Positions 7,898-14,633 of a stretch of DNA of 17,166 nt are shown one piece after another. Where the stretch lies: contig JANNHP010000295.1 of NCBI GenBank assembly GCA_031404455.1, positions 1 to 17,166 of the forward strand, read 5' to 3'. The notes beneath the pieces were generated by a model. The model did no database searches, was not told where the DNA came from, and saw nothing but the letters and a program-made list of their open reading frames with translations. The translations under genes and the position numbers were made by a program. How positions within the stretch are numbered: position 1 is the first letter of the stretch; the number at the start of each line of letters is the position of its first letter. Source of the DNA: JANNHP01 sp031404455 (lineage in GTDB: Bacteria > Planctomycetota > JAJSAM01 > JAJVHW01).

Positions 7898-9580
7898 GTG
7901 CGCGTTCTCATGAAGCCTGTCGTCGTATCGGGCCACCCGGCGTCCGCGGTGCCGCTGCCCGCCAACGAGCCCGGACCAGTCCGGTTCGTCCAGAGCGCCA
8001 TCCGCAACTCGCCCTGGGTCGTCATCGCCGTGACGGCGCACCTCGTCGCGCTCGCGACGCTGTCGGTCATCTACGTGAAGTCGCAGGAGAAGGCTCCTGA
8101 CATGAGCATGCTTTCGGCCCGGATCGTCCCGCAGCCCGTCGAGGTGGAAGCGCCGGAGCAGGTCCTTCCGCCGCAGCACGATCTCGGCGCGGTCCCGAGC
8201 GCGGTGGAGTCGGACGAGGACGCCCTCTTCATCCCGCCCGAGGTCATCATCCCCGAGGCGAAGGCTGGACGACCGGGCGACAATCCGGAGAGCGACGACT
8301 ACACGAAGGTCGGCGGCAAGGACAACCCCGACCCGAACGCGCCGCCTGAACTCCCCTCCGGCGCACCGGGCGCAACGTCGCTCGGTGTGCATGGTCCCGG
8401 CCATCTCGGCAACGGTCCCTCACCGTGGGTCGGACAGCGCCGGGGCGGCGGCGGTCCCGGAGGCGGCGGTCACGGCGATCGCGGGGAAGGCGGGGAGTCG
8501 ACGTTCAAGCGCAAGACGAAGGACCCCGACGTCGCCGTCCTCGCGGCGCTGAAGTGGCTGAAGAACCACCAGTCGCAGGACGGCCGCTGGGACAGCGACG
8601 GCTTCGACGCGCACTGCAAGCTGAACCGCTGCGACGGTCCGGGCGAGGGAACGTACGACCCGGGCCTCACGGGGCTCTCGCTCCTCGCCTACGTCGGCGC
8701 GGGGCACACGCACCAGAGCGGTCCGTTCAGGGACACCGTCAAGTCCGGCATCCGCTACCTCCGCGACGTGCAGGACTCGGAGGGCTGCTTCGGCCCGCGC
8801 ACGTCGCAGCACTTCCTCTACAACCACGCGTGCGCGGCGCTCGCGATGGTCGAGACGTACGGCATGACCGGCGCGCGCGTCCTGAAGGAGCCCGCGCAGC
8901 GCGGCATCGGCTTCGTGCTCCGCTCGCGCAACCCGTACATGGCCTGGCGCTACAACGTGCCCGCCGACGGCGACAACGACACGTCCGTCACGGGCTGGAT
9001 GGTGATGGCGCTGAAGTCGGCCAAGCTCTCCGGACTCGACATCGAGGACGGCGCCGTGAAGGACGCGATCACCTGGGTCGACAAGATGACCGAGCCCGAG
9101 TTCGGCCGCACGGGCTATCAGCAGCGCGGCGGTCCCTCGGCGCGCACGAACGAGGCGATGGCGAAGTTCCCGGCGGGAAAGAGCGAATCGCTCACCGCGG
9201 TCGGGATGACGACCCGCATCTTCGGCGGCCGCGATCTCAAGTCGGACGAGATGATCGGCAAGGGCGCCGACCTGCTCGTCAAGTGCCTGCCGAAGTGGGA
9301 CGTCGACCAGGGAACGATCGACTACTACTACTGGTACTACGGCAGCCTCGCGATGTTCCAGGTCGGCGGCGAGCGCTGGAAGAAGTGGAACGAGGCCGTG
9401 AAGACGGCGCTCCTCGACCATCAGCGTCTCGAGAAGGACCGCTGCGAGTTCGGCTCGTGGGATCCGCTCGATCCGTGGTCGTCCGAGGGCGGGCGCGTGT
9501 ACGCGACGGCCATCAACTGCCTGACGATGGAGGTCTACTACCGCTACCCGGTGCTCGGCGTGCGCAGCGAGGTGAAGTGA
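7898..9580 (+). CDS. Membrane-anchored toroid protein (prenyltransferase/squalene-oxidase repeat), copy 2
   Basis: The 560-residue product is a paralogue of the preceding gene, with the same order: anchor helix (about 39-61, after FVQSAIRNSPW), Pro/acidic segment, Gly-rich linker (182-199), toroid domain (about 205-552). Long blocks match copy 1, for example WDSDGFDAHCKLNRCDGPGE, SEGCFGPRTSQHFLYNHACA and EPEFGRTGYQQRGGP. The QW-like motif is HQSQDGRW (224-231) and the acidic motif is ADGDNDTS (356-363), again not the DxDD of cyclases. The N-terminal 200 residues have diverged strongly, except for the helix region and the PEVIIP and LPSGA motifs. The GTG start is chosen for its Shine-Dalgarno. 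A 172-bp gap holding a terminator precedes it; no clear sigma-70 promoter was seen there. Confidence 0.85.
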   Translation: MRVLMKPVVVSGHPASAVPLPANEPGPVRFVQSAIRNSPWVVIAVTAHLVALATLSVIYVKSQEKAPDMSMLSARIVPQPVEVEAPEQVLPPQHDLGAVPSAVESDEDALFIPPEVIIPEAKAGRPGDNPESDDYTKVGGKDNPDPNAPPELPSGAPGATSLGVHGPGHLGNGPSPWVGQRRGGGGPGGGGHGDRGEGGESTFKRKTKDPDVAVLAALKWLKNHQSQDGRWDSDGFDAHCKLNRCDGPGEGTYDPGLTGLSLLAYVGAGHTHQSGPFRDTVKSGIRYLRDVQDSEGCFGPRTSQHFLYNHACAALAMVETYGMTGARVLKEPAQRGIGFVLRSRNPYMAWRYNVPADGDNDTSVTGWMVMALKSAKLSGLDIEDGAVKDAITWVDKMTEPEFGRTGYQQRGGPSARTNEAMAKFPAGKSESLTAVGMTTRIFGGRDLKSDEMIGKGADLLVKCLPKWDVDQGTIDYYYWYYGSLAMFQVGGERWKKWNEAVKTALLDHQRLEKDRCEFGSWDPLDPWSSEGGRVYATAINCLTMEVYYRYPVLGVRSEVK

Positions 9581-9604
9581 GGTAGCGGACGGAAGTCGTG
9601 GGAC

Positions 9605-10852
9605 TCAGGCGGACGCGGCTCGCAAGGCCGCGTCCGCCACCTCGACGGGGCCGATGCGCTTCATGCACTGGTTGTCGCGGCACGTGGAGACGCGCCGGTT
9701 CCACGCGTGGATGCACGGGCTGCACGCGAGGCCCGCGGTGATCGCCACGTTGCGCGCGTTGACGGGTCCGTACAGGTCCGGTGTCTCCGGGCCGAAGAGC
9801 GTGACCGCGCGGATGTCCGTGAGCGCCGCGAAGTGGGGCGGCCCCGAGTCCGCGCTGACGAGCACCTTCGAGAGCGTGAAGAGCGCCAGCAGTTGCCTGA
9901 GGCTCGTGCGCCCGACGAGCGAGACGCACCGCGCGGGGCCTCCGCGACCCGCGACGGACGCGAGGATCCGCTCGGCGAGCGCCGCCTCGTGCGGAGCGCC
10001 CGTCAGCACGATCCAGGCGTCGGGACGGCGCTCGACGAGGAGGCGGCACAACTCGACGAAGTGCTCCTCGGGCCAGCGGCGCAGCGGGAGGAGGTCGCTC
10101 GAGTTCGGGTTGACGAGGAGGAGCGGCGCTCCGTCGGGCACGCCCGCCTTCGCGAGCGCGGCGCGGACGTCGCGGAGGTCGCCGGCGCTCGGCGTGAACC
10201 GCGGGTAGACGAGCTCATCCGGCGCGGGCGCGCGCTCCTTCAGGAGCGGGAGATCTCGCGGATCGGCGGCCGCCGCGCGCACGAGCGCCACGTAGAGCTG
10301 GGCCACGTGGAGGTACTGGTTCCAGGTCGCGCGGTGCGTGTAGAGGTCGCCGCAGTAGAGGCCTTCCGATTCGAACCGGTGGAATCCGGCGCGCACCTTC
10401 CCGCCGGCGAGATACGCGAGGATCGCGGACACGCGGGAGAAGTACTCGAGGTCCACGATCACGTCGAAGCGCTCGCGGCGCAGGCGCAGGATCGCGCCGA
10501 GGAGACCGGTGATCGTCCCGATGGCGCCCGACGCGCGGACCGCAACGATCCGCTCGCGCGGGAAGCCGCCGGCCACGGCCGCGATCTCGGCGTTCTCGTC
10601 GAAGCAGACGAGCCACGCCTCGGCGCTCGGGAAGACACGCCGCGTCTCCGCGAACGCGGGCGTCGCAAGGACGAGGGCGCCCATCTCCGAGAGCTTCACG
10701 AAGAGCACTTTCCTCACCGCGTCCGCGGCGGGCGGGTCGGCGTCTCCCGAGACGCTCCGCAGGCGCGTCAGCGTCCAGGCGATGGGACGCCCGAGCCAAC
10801 GGTCCACGGCCCGCATCGTCTCGACTCGCATGTGCGGGCGACGGTACTTCAC
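9605..10852 (-). CDS. Glycosyltransferase family 9 (heptosyltransferase-like)
   Basis: The 415-residue product should transfer a sugar, classically ADP-heptose, onto a lipopolysaccharide-type or other surface glycan at the inner membrane. The first Rossmann strand is KVLFVKLSEMGALVLATPA (from residue 48), where GT9 enzymes have a Gly-Asp phosphate-contact motif; here the equivalent is SEMG. The donor-binding C-terminal part is clear: SADSGPPH at 333-340 and FGPETPDLYGP. The four C-terminal cysteines (377, 380, 391, 396: CSPC, TCRDNQC) are typical of the family. The GTG at 10852 gives the longest form; ATGs at 10831 and 10816 are also possible and none has a good ribosome binding site. It converges on toroid copy 2 with a 24-bp gap, and its 5' end meets a truncated VOC gene. 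The acceptor is unknown. Confidence 0.88.
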   Translation of the reverse strand: MKYRRPHMRVETMRAVDRWLGRPIAWTLTRLRSVSGDADPPAADAVRKVLFVKLSEMGALVLATPAFAETRRVFPSAEAWLVCFDENAEIAAVAGGFPRERIVAVRASGAIGTITGLLGAILRLRRERFDVIVDLEYFSRVSAILAYLAGGKVRAGFHRFESEGLYCGDLYTHRATWNQYLHVAQLYVALVRAAAADPRDLPLLKERAPAPDELVYPRFTPSAGDLRDVRAALAKAGVPDGAPLLLVNPNSSDLLPLRRWPEEHFVELCRLLVERRPDAWIVLTGAPHEAALAERILASVAGRGGPARCVSLVGRTSLRQLLALFTLSKVLVSADSGPPHFAALTDIRAVTLFGPETPDLYGPVNARNVAITAGLACSPCIHAWNRRVSTCRDNQCMKRIGPVEVADAALRAASA

Positions 10853-10861
10853 GCGAAAGGG

Positions 10862-11047
10862 GACTGTCGCCTTTTCGGCCCGGCGTTCCTGGTCGACGAC
10901 CTGGAGTCGGCGCGCCGGGAGCTCGCCGCGGCGGGGGCCCCGGTCGTCCCGGACGACACGCTCCCCGGCGTGCGGCGCTTCTACACAGCGGACCCGTTCG
11001 GCAACCGCATCGAGCTCATCCAGCGCGGAGACGGCTTCTCGGAGTGA
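10862..11047 (+). pseudogene. 5'-truncated VOC (glyoxalase/bleomycin-resistance) gene remnant
   Basis: This frame encodes about 60 residues matching the C-terminal half of small VOC proteins: PAFLVDDLESARRELAAAG, then a diverged link, then GVRRFYTADPFGNRIELIQ, ending in TGA at 11045-11047. The metal-ligand region near FGNRIEL is kept. The N-terminal beta-alpha-beta module and a start codon are missing; upstream of residue DCRLF the sequence is the 5' end of the opposite-strand GT9 gene. Full VOC proteins of this type are about 120 residues. It is most simply a remnant left when the GT9 gene, or a deletion, joined this point. A short expressed protein is not excluded, but no start or ribosome binding site is evident. 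Confidence 0.72.
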
Positions 11048-11136
11048 GACTCTGCGCTCACCGGGCGGCCGCGGACGCCGGACGCCCTCGATTGACGCAC
11101 CGGCGGACGAGCCGCGCGGGCTACCTTTGCCGCCCC

Positions 11137-12318
11137 GTGATCAGCAGGAAGCTCGCCGCCAGCATGAAGGGGTCCTCCTGGATCCGCCGGATGTTCGAGG
11201 AAGGGACGCGCCTGAAGGCAGAGCACGGCGAGGAGAACGTCTTCGACTTCTCGCTCGGCAACCCGGTGATCGAGCCCCCCGACGAGGTCCGCCGCGCGCT
11301 CGTCGCGGCCGCCGCGGAGACCTCCCCCGGCGCGCACCGCTACATGCCGAACGCTGGGTATCCGGCAGTCCGCGAAGCCGTCGCACGGCACCTCGCCTCC
11401 GTGACCGGCGCTCCGTTCGAGGCGCGGCACGTGGTGATGTGCGTCGGCGCCGGCGGGGGACTGAACGTCGTGCTGCTGAAGACGCTCCTCGATCCGGGCG
11501 ACGAGGTGATCCTCCTCGCGCCGTACTTCGTCGAGTACCTCTTCTACGTGGACAACCACGGCGGCGTCGCGCGCATCGTGGAGACGGGCGCGTCCTTCCA
11601 GCTCGACCTCGACGCCATCGCCGCCGCGATCGGGCCGCGCACGCGCGCGATCCTGGTCAACAGCCCGAACAACCCGACCGGCGTCGTCTACCCGAAGGAG
11701 AGCCTCGACGCGCTCGGCGCACTGCTCCGCGACGCCTCGGCCCGCATCGGACACCCGATCGCGCTCGTCACCGACGAGCCCTACCGGCACATCGCGTACG
11801 GCGTCGAGGTGCCGTGGGTGTTCGCGAGCTACGAGAACACGATCCTCGTCACCTCCCACAGCAAGGACCTGGCACTTCCCGGCGAGCGCATCGGCTACAT
11901 CGCCGTCTCGCCGTCGCTCCCGGGCGTGGACGAGTTCGTCTCGGGCGCGACGTTCGCAACGCGCACGCTCGGCTTCGTCAACGCACCGGCCATCCAGCAG
12001 CGCGCGGTCGCTTCGCTGCAGGGCGTGACCGTCGATGCCGCGGTCTACCGGCGCAAGCGCGACGTGCTGTGGGGTGCCCTGACTTCGATGGGGTACGAGG
12101 TCGTGAAGCCGGGCGGCGCCTTCTACCTCTTCCCGCGATCGCTCCAGGAGGACGACGTGGCGTTCGTGAAGGAGCTCCAGGCGGAGCTGATCCTCACCGT
12201 CCCCGGCGTGGGTTTCGGACGCCCCGGGCACCTGCGCGTGAGCTACTGCGTCCTTGACCGGACGATCGAGCGGGCGCTGCCGGGCTTCGACCGCGTCGCG
12301 AAGCGCTACCGCAAATAG
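11137..12318 (+). CDS. PLP-dependent class I/II aminotransferase (aspartate aminotransferase-like)
   Basis: The 393-residue product is a fold-type I aminotransferase. NSPNNPTG (175-182), DEPY with Asp213 and Tyr216, and SHSK with the Schiff-base Lys243 are present. GERIGY (Arg251) follows, and the substrate-carboxylate Arg is probably Arg367 in GHLRVSY. The N-terminus SSWIRRMFEEG and NVFDFSLGNP fits the aspartate/aromatic aminotransferase group; the substrate cannot be set from sequence alone. The GTG at 11137 is chosen because the frame upstream to 11044 looks non-coding and the N-terminus fits the family; the ATG at 11164 is an alternative. No Shine-Dalgarno precedes it. TACCTT at 11122-11127 lies 9 bases before the GTG, which would fit a leaderless message. 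Confidence 0.9.
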   Translation: MISRKLAASMKGSSWIRRMFEEGTRLKAEHGEENVFDFSLGNPVIEPPDEVRRALVAAAAETSPGAHRYMPNAGYPAVREAVARHLASVTGAPFEARHVVMCVGAGGGLNVVLLKTLLDPGDEVILLAPYFVEYLFYVDNHGGVARIVETGASFQLDLDAIAAAIGPRTRAILVNSPNNPTGVVYPKESLDALGALLRDASARIGHPIALVTDEPYRHIAYGVEVPWVFASYENTILVTSHSKDLALPGERIGYIAVSPSLPGVDEFVSGATFATRTLGFVNAPAIQQRAVASLQGVTVDAAVYRRKRDVLWGALTSMGYEVVKPGGAFYLFPRSLQEDDVAFVKELQAELILTVPGVGFGRPGHLRVSYCVLDRTIERALPGFDRVAKRYRK

Positions 12319-12346
12319 AAACGCGCGGGACTCGCCCGCGCGTTTC
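12318..12346. terminator. Bidirectional terminator between aminotransferase and rpsT
   Basis: A perfect 12-bp stem, GAAACGCGCGGG with CCCGCGCGTTTC, around a 5-base loop. It starts on the last base of the aminotransferase stop codon and ends 20 bp before the rpsT stop. The GAAA/TTTC ends give a short T-run on both strands, so it can serve both convergent genes. Confidence 0.85.
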
Positions 12347-12366
12347 GATCCTCGCTCGAGGAGCGG

Positions 12367-12636
12367 CTACTTCGCCGCGGTCTTCGCCTTGTTCGCCGAC
12401 TTCGCGAGACGGCTCTTCAGGCGCGCGGCCTTGTTCTTGTGGATGACGCCGTACTCCGCGGCCTTGTCGATCTTCTTCACGCTCTGGCTGAGCGAGGCGG
12501 GGGTGGTCTTGCCTGCGGCGACCTCGGCGCGCGCCTCCTTCAGGGCGTGGCGGACGACCGAGCGGCGGCCTCGGTTGACCACGTTGGCCTCGCGGGCCTT
12601 CCTGAGCGTCTTCTTGCGATGTTCGGTGTGAGGCAT
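12367..12636 (-). CDS. rpsT: 30S ribosomal protein S20
   Basis: An 89-residue, very basic protein with the S20 pattern: MPHTEHRKKTLRKAREANVV at the start, a middle SVKKIDKAAEYGVIHKNKAARLKSRLAK block, and an Ala/Lys tail. S20 binds 16S rRNA in the 30S body and is placed early in assembly. Length matches the family (about 85-90). The ATG at 12636 is preceded by AAAGG with 6-base spacing. The TPR gene lies immediately upstream on the same strand, with 9 bp between its stop and this ATG, so the two are probably co-transcribed. It ends at the bidirectional terminator. Confidence 0.96.
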   Translation of the reverse strand: MPHTEHRKKTLRKAREANVVNRGRRSVVRHALKEARAEVAAGKTTPASLSQSVKKIDKAAEYGVIHKNKAARLKSRLAKSANKAKTAAK

Positions 12637-12642
12637 GGAGGG

Positions 12643-12647
12643 CCTTT
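12643..12647 (-). promoter_or_regulatory. rpsT Shine-Dalgarno overlapping the TPR stop codon
   Basis: AAAGG on the minus strand, six bases before the rpsT ATG. It shares bases with the TAA stop of the TPR gene (12646-12648), so ribosomes terminating on the TPR gene sit over the rpsT initiation site. Confidence 0.6.
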
Positions 12648-13977
12648 ACTTTTGCGAGAGGCGCGTGACCTTCTCCGCCACGTCGCGGAAGCTCACATCG
12701 ACCTCGTAGACCTTCAGGAACTCTTCCTTCGCGGCGGCGACGTTGCCCTGCTTCTCGCGTAGGACGCCGAGGTTGTACACGACCTGCTTGCCGCGCTCCG
12801 AATTCAGGCCGGGGCTCTCTTCCAGGGCCTTCTCGAGCTGCCGGGCGGCGAGGTCGTACAGGCCCTTCTGGATGAAGCACTCGCCGAGCAGGCCGAGCGC
12901 GTCGACGCGCTTGCGCGGGTCCTTGACGGCGCGCTGGAACTCGGCGATGGCCTCGTCGATCCGCCCGGCCTTCAGGAACTCCTCGCCGAGCGCGAAGCGG
13001 ATGGCCATGTCGGTCGGGTGCTCGGTGACGCGGATCCCGTACTCCTCGATGGTCACCGCCGTGCGCTCGGCCGCGAGACGTGCGCCCTCGGCCTTGTCGC
13101 CCGCCTGCTGGGCCTTGACGAGCGCGCGGTCGATCCGCGTGATGCGCAGGTCGCCGAGCTGCACCTTCGCGTCGAAGTCGCCCGGGTCGATCTCGAGGAT
13201 GCGCCGCCAGGTGGCGCTCGATTCGTCGTAGAGGTTCGAAGCCGCCTGCGCTTTCGCGAGCTGGCGCAGGAGCCGCGCGTCGTTCGGCGCGCCCTCGAGC
13301 TGCCGTTTGATGCGCGTGATGATGTCGCCCGTCTCCTCCGTGCTGCGGTGCATGCGCTGCGCCGCGTCGAGGTCCTTCGAGCCTTCCTTGTCGCGCAGGA
13401 GGTCGTGGGTGGTCCGCGCGCCCTCGAAGCCGGTCCTCTTGATCGACAGCTCCGCGGCGAGGTCCTTGCGCAGCTTCAGGGCGTCCGGGTTCTTCGGATC
13501 GAGCTTCAGCGCCGTCTCGAGGAGCTTCAGGCCCGCCTGCGGGTCCTTCACCGCGAGGAGGCGGCCCGCGTTCACGTACGCCGGCACGTCCTTCGGCGCG
13601 AGCTCGATGATCGCCTCGTACACGCCGATGGCCCCGTTCGGGTGGCCGCCCAGCTCGCATGCCTTCGCGAGCGTGTGGGCGATGTCGGTGTTCTTGGGGT
13701 CGATCTTCAGGTAGGCCTCGCAGGCCGCGATCTTCTGCTCCGCCTTCGGCGACAGCATCATCCCGCGCAGGTGCATCGTCTGCGCCCTGACCGCGAAGCC
13801 GCTCGGGTAGCTGTGCTCGAGACGCTTCAGCTCGGCGAGGCGCACGCCGCGTCGCGCGCCGCGGTGGTCGGGGTCGATCTCGAGCGCGCGCAGGTAGATC
13901 TCGATCGCCATGTCGTACTTGCGCTGGGCCGCCGCCTGATCGGCCTTGGCCACCTGGGAACTGATGTCGACAGCCAT
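12646..13977 (-). CDS. Tetratricopeptide-repeat (TPR) protein, probably soluble
   Basis: A 443-residue protein with no signal peptide or membrane helix. Several TPR units can be seen: KYDMAIEIYLRALEIDPDH near the N-terminus, IAACEAYLKIDPKN, AIGVYEAIIELAPKDVPAYV, LLETALKLDPKNPDALKL, SSATWRRILEIDPGDFDAKV, AIAEFQRAVKDPRKRVDAL, and AARQLEKALEESPG. A charged, non-TPR middle part (about residues 165-225) interrupts the array. TPR arrays are protein-binding scaffolds; the partner is not evident. The ATG at 13977 is chosen because GGAGG lies five bases upstream; a longer frame to 14097 runs into the divergent promoter region. It is the first gene of a two-gene unit with rpsT, which would tie its expression to ribosome production. 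Confidence 0.88.
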   Translation of the reverse strand: MAVDISSQVAKADQAAAQRKYDMAIEIYLRALEIDPDHRGARRGVRLAELKRLEHSYPSGFAVRAQTMHLRGMMLSPKAEQKIAACEAYLKIDPKNTDIAHTLAKACELGGHPNGAIGVYEAIIELAPKDVPAYVNAGRLLAVKDPQAGLKLLETALKLDPKNPDALKLRKDLAAELSIKRTGFEGARTTHDLLRDKEGSKDLDAAQRMHRSTEETGDIITRIKRQLEGAPNDARLLRQLAKAQAASNLYDESSATWRRILEIDPGDFDAKVQLGDLRITRIDRALVKAQQAGDKAEGARLAAERTAVTIEEYGIRVTEHPTDMAIRFALGEEFLKAGRIDEAIAEFQRAVKDPRKRVDALGLLGECFIQKGLYDLAARQLEKALEESPGLNSERGKQVVYNLGVLREKQGNVAAAKEEFLKVYEVDVSFRDVAEKVTRLSQK

Positions 13978-13982
13978 CTTGA

Positions 13983-13987
13983 CCTCC
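13983..13987 (-). promoter_or_regulatory. Shine-Dalgarno (GGAGG) that decides the TPR gene start
   Basis: GGAGG on the minus strand, five bases before the ATG at 13977. It supports this start over the longer frame beginning at 14097. Confidence 0.75.
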
Positions 13988-13996
13988 GGGCCGTGC

Positions 13997-14024
13997 ATCG
14001 TAGGTGGACCGGCGAGCCCGGCAA
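13997..14024 (-). promoter_or_regulatory. Candidate sigma-70-type promoter for the TPR-rpsT unit
   Basis: On the minus strand, TTGCCG (14019-14024) and TACGAT (13997-14002) are separated by 16 bp. Both hexamers match consensus at 4 of 6 positions. A start about 7 bases downstream, near 13990, would give a leader of only about 13 bases carrying the GGAGG. Confidence 0.45.
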
Positions 14025-14049
14025 GCGAATGTTCGTTCGCGGCGGGGTG

Positions 14050-14090
14050 CCGGCGCCCGCGGCAGGTCGCGGGAATCTCCCGGGCGCCGG
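14050..14090. other. Perfect 9-bp inverted repeat upstream of def
   Basis: CCGGCGCCC (14050-14058) and GGGCGCCGG (14082-14090) form a perfect inverted repeat around 23 bases, in the gap between the divergent TPR and def genes. It covers the region where a def -35 would lie, ahead of a -10-like TATGCT at 14102-14107. No T-run follows on either strand, so an operator or a DNA structure is likelier than a terminator. In GC-rich DNA a chance origin is possible. Confidence 0.5.
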
Positions 14091-14101
14091 AAAGCAAGCT
14101 G

Positions 14102-14107
14102 TATGCT
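14102..14107 (+). promoter_or_regulatory. Candidate -10 element for def-ribF
   Basis: TATGCT lies 7 bases before the def ATG at 14115. If it is used, the transcript would start at or next to the ATG, giving a leaderless message; no Shine-Dalgarno is visible. No clear -35 was found. Confidence 0.4.
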
Positions 14108-14114
14108 CGCTCCG

Positions 14115-14633
14115 ATGCCCGACCTGATCCCGATCCTGAAGTACCCGGACCCCTTCCTGCGCAAGAAGGCGAAGAAGGTGGAGCGTGTCACCGCCGAGGT
14201 CCGCGACATGGCGGCCCGCATGGTGGAGACGATGTTCCACGCGCACGGTCTCGGGCTCGCCGCCACCCAGGTGGGGTGGGACGCGCGCCTCGCCGTCGTC
14301 TCCGGCAAGGGCGAGCCGGGCGACGAGGTCGTCGTCATCAACCCCGAGATCGTGGACGCGTGGGGCAGCGAGGCCCTCGAAGAGGGCTGCCTCAGCTTCC
14401 CGAACGTCGCCGCGGTCATCACCCGGCGCAAGGGCCTGAAGCTCCGCTACACGGGAATCGACGGGAAGGAGCACGAGCTCGAGTCGCAGGACATGCTCGC
14501 GCGCTGCTGCCTCCACGAGCTCGACCACCTCGACGGCATCACGTTCCTCGCGAAGATGACGCCGGCCGACAAGCTCGCGAACCGCCGCGCGCTCAGGTCG
14601 CTCGAGGAGCGTTTCACCGACGACGACGCGTGA
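14115..14633 (+). CDS. def: Peptide deformylase
   Basis: A 172-residue metalloenzyme that removes the formyl group from the initiator methionine of new proteins. All three motifs are intact: GLGLAATQ (45-52), EGCLS with metal-binding Cys92 (90-94), and HELDH with His134, His138 and catalytic Glu135. Length is typical (about 165-190). The ATG at 14115 begins MPDLIPILKYPDP, matching the family N-terminus; the ATG at 14103 would add four residues. There is no Shine-Dalgarno. The TGA stop overlaps the GTG start of ribF by four bases (GTGA), so the two genes are translationally coupled. Confidence 0.96.
   Translation: MPDLIPILKYPDPFLRKKAKKVERVTAEVRDMAARMVETMFHAHGLGLAATQVGWDARLAVVSGKGEPGDEVVVINPEIVDAWGSEALEEGCLSFPNVAAVITRRKGLKLRYTGIDGKEHELESQDMLARCCLHELDHLDGITFLAKMTPADKLANRRALRSLEERFTDDDA

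Noticed and set aside
6022..9580. Calling the two toroid genes squalene-hopene cyclases
   Set aside because: The DxDD catalytic motif is not intact, the proteins have an N-terminal membrane anchor and linker, and no hopanoid or terpene genes are nearby.
9707..11047. 446-residue plus-strand open frame through the GT9 gene
   Set aside because: Only its last ~60 residues resemble a protein family (VOC). The rest is antisense to a clear GT9 gene, so a fusion protein is not supported.
11092..11127. Classical promoter TTGACG ... TACCTT before the aminotransferase
   Set aside because: The spacer is 24 bp, too long for a sigma-70 promoter; only the -10-like element was kept as a possibility.
14025..14040. 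LexA-like or other operator at GCGAA-tgttcg-TTCGC between the TPR and def genes
   Set aside because: The arms are only 5 bp and the match to any known box is partial; it could be chance in this GC-rich gap.
14097..14431. Longer minus-strand frames extending the TPR gene upstream
   Set aside because: They run through the divergent promoter region and into def. The ATG at 13977 has a strong ribosome binding site and starts the conserved part.
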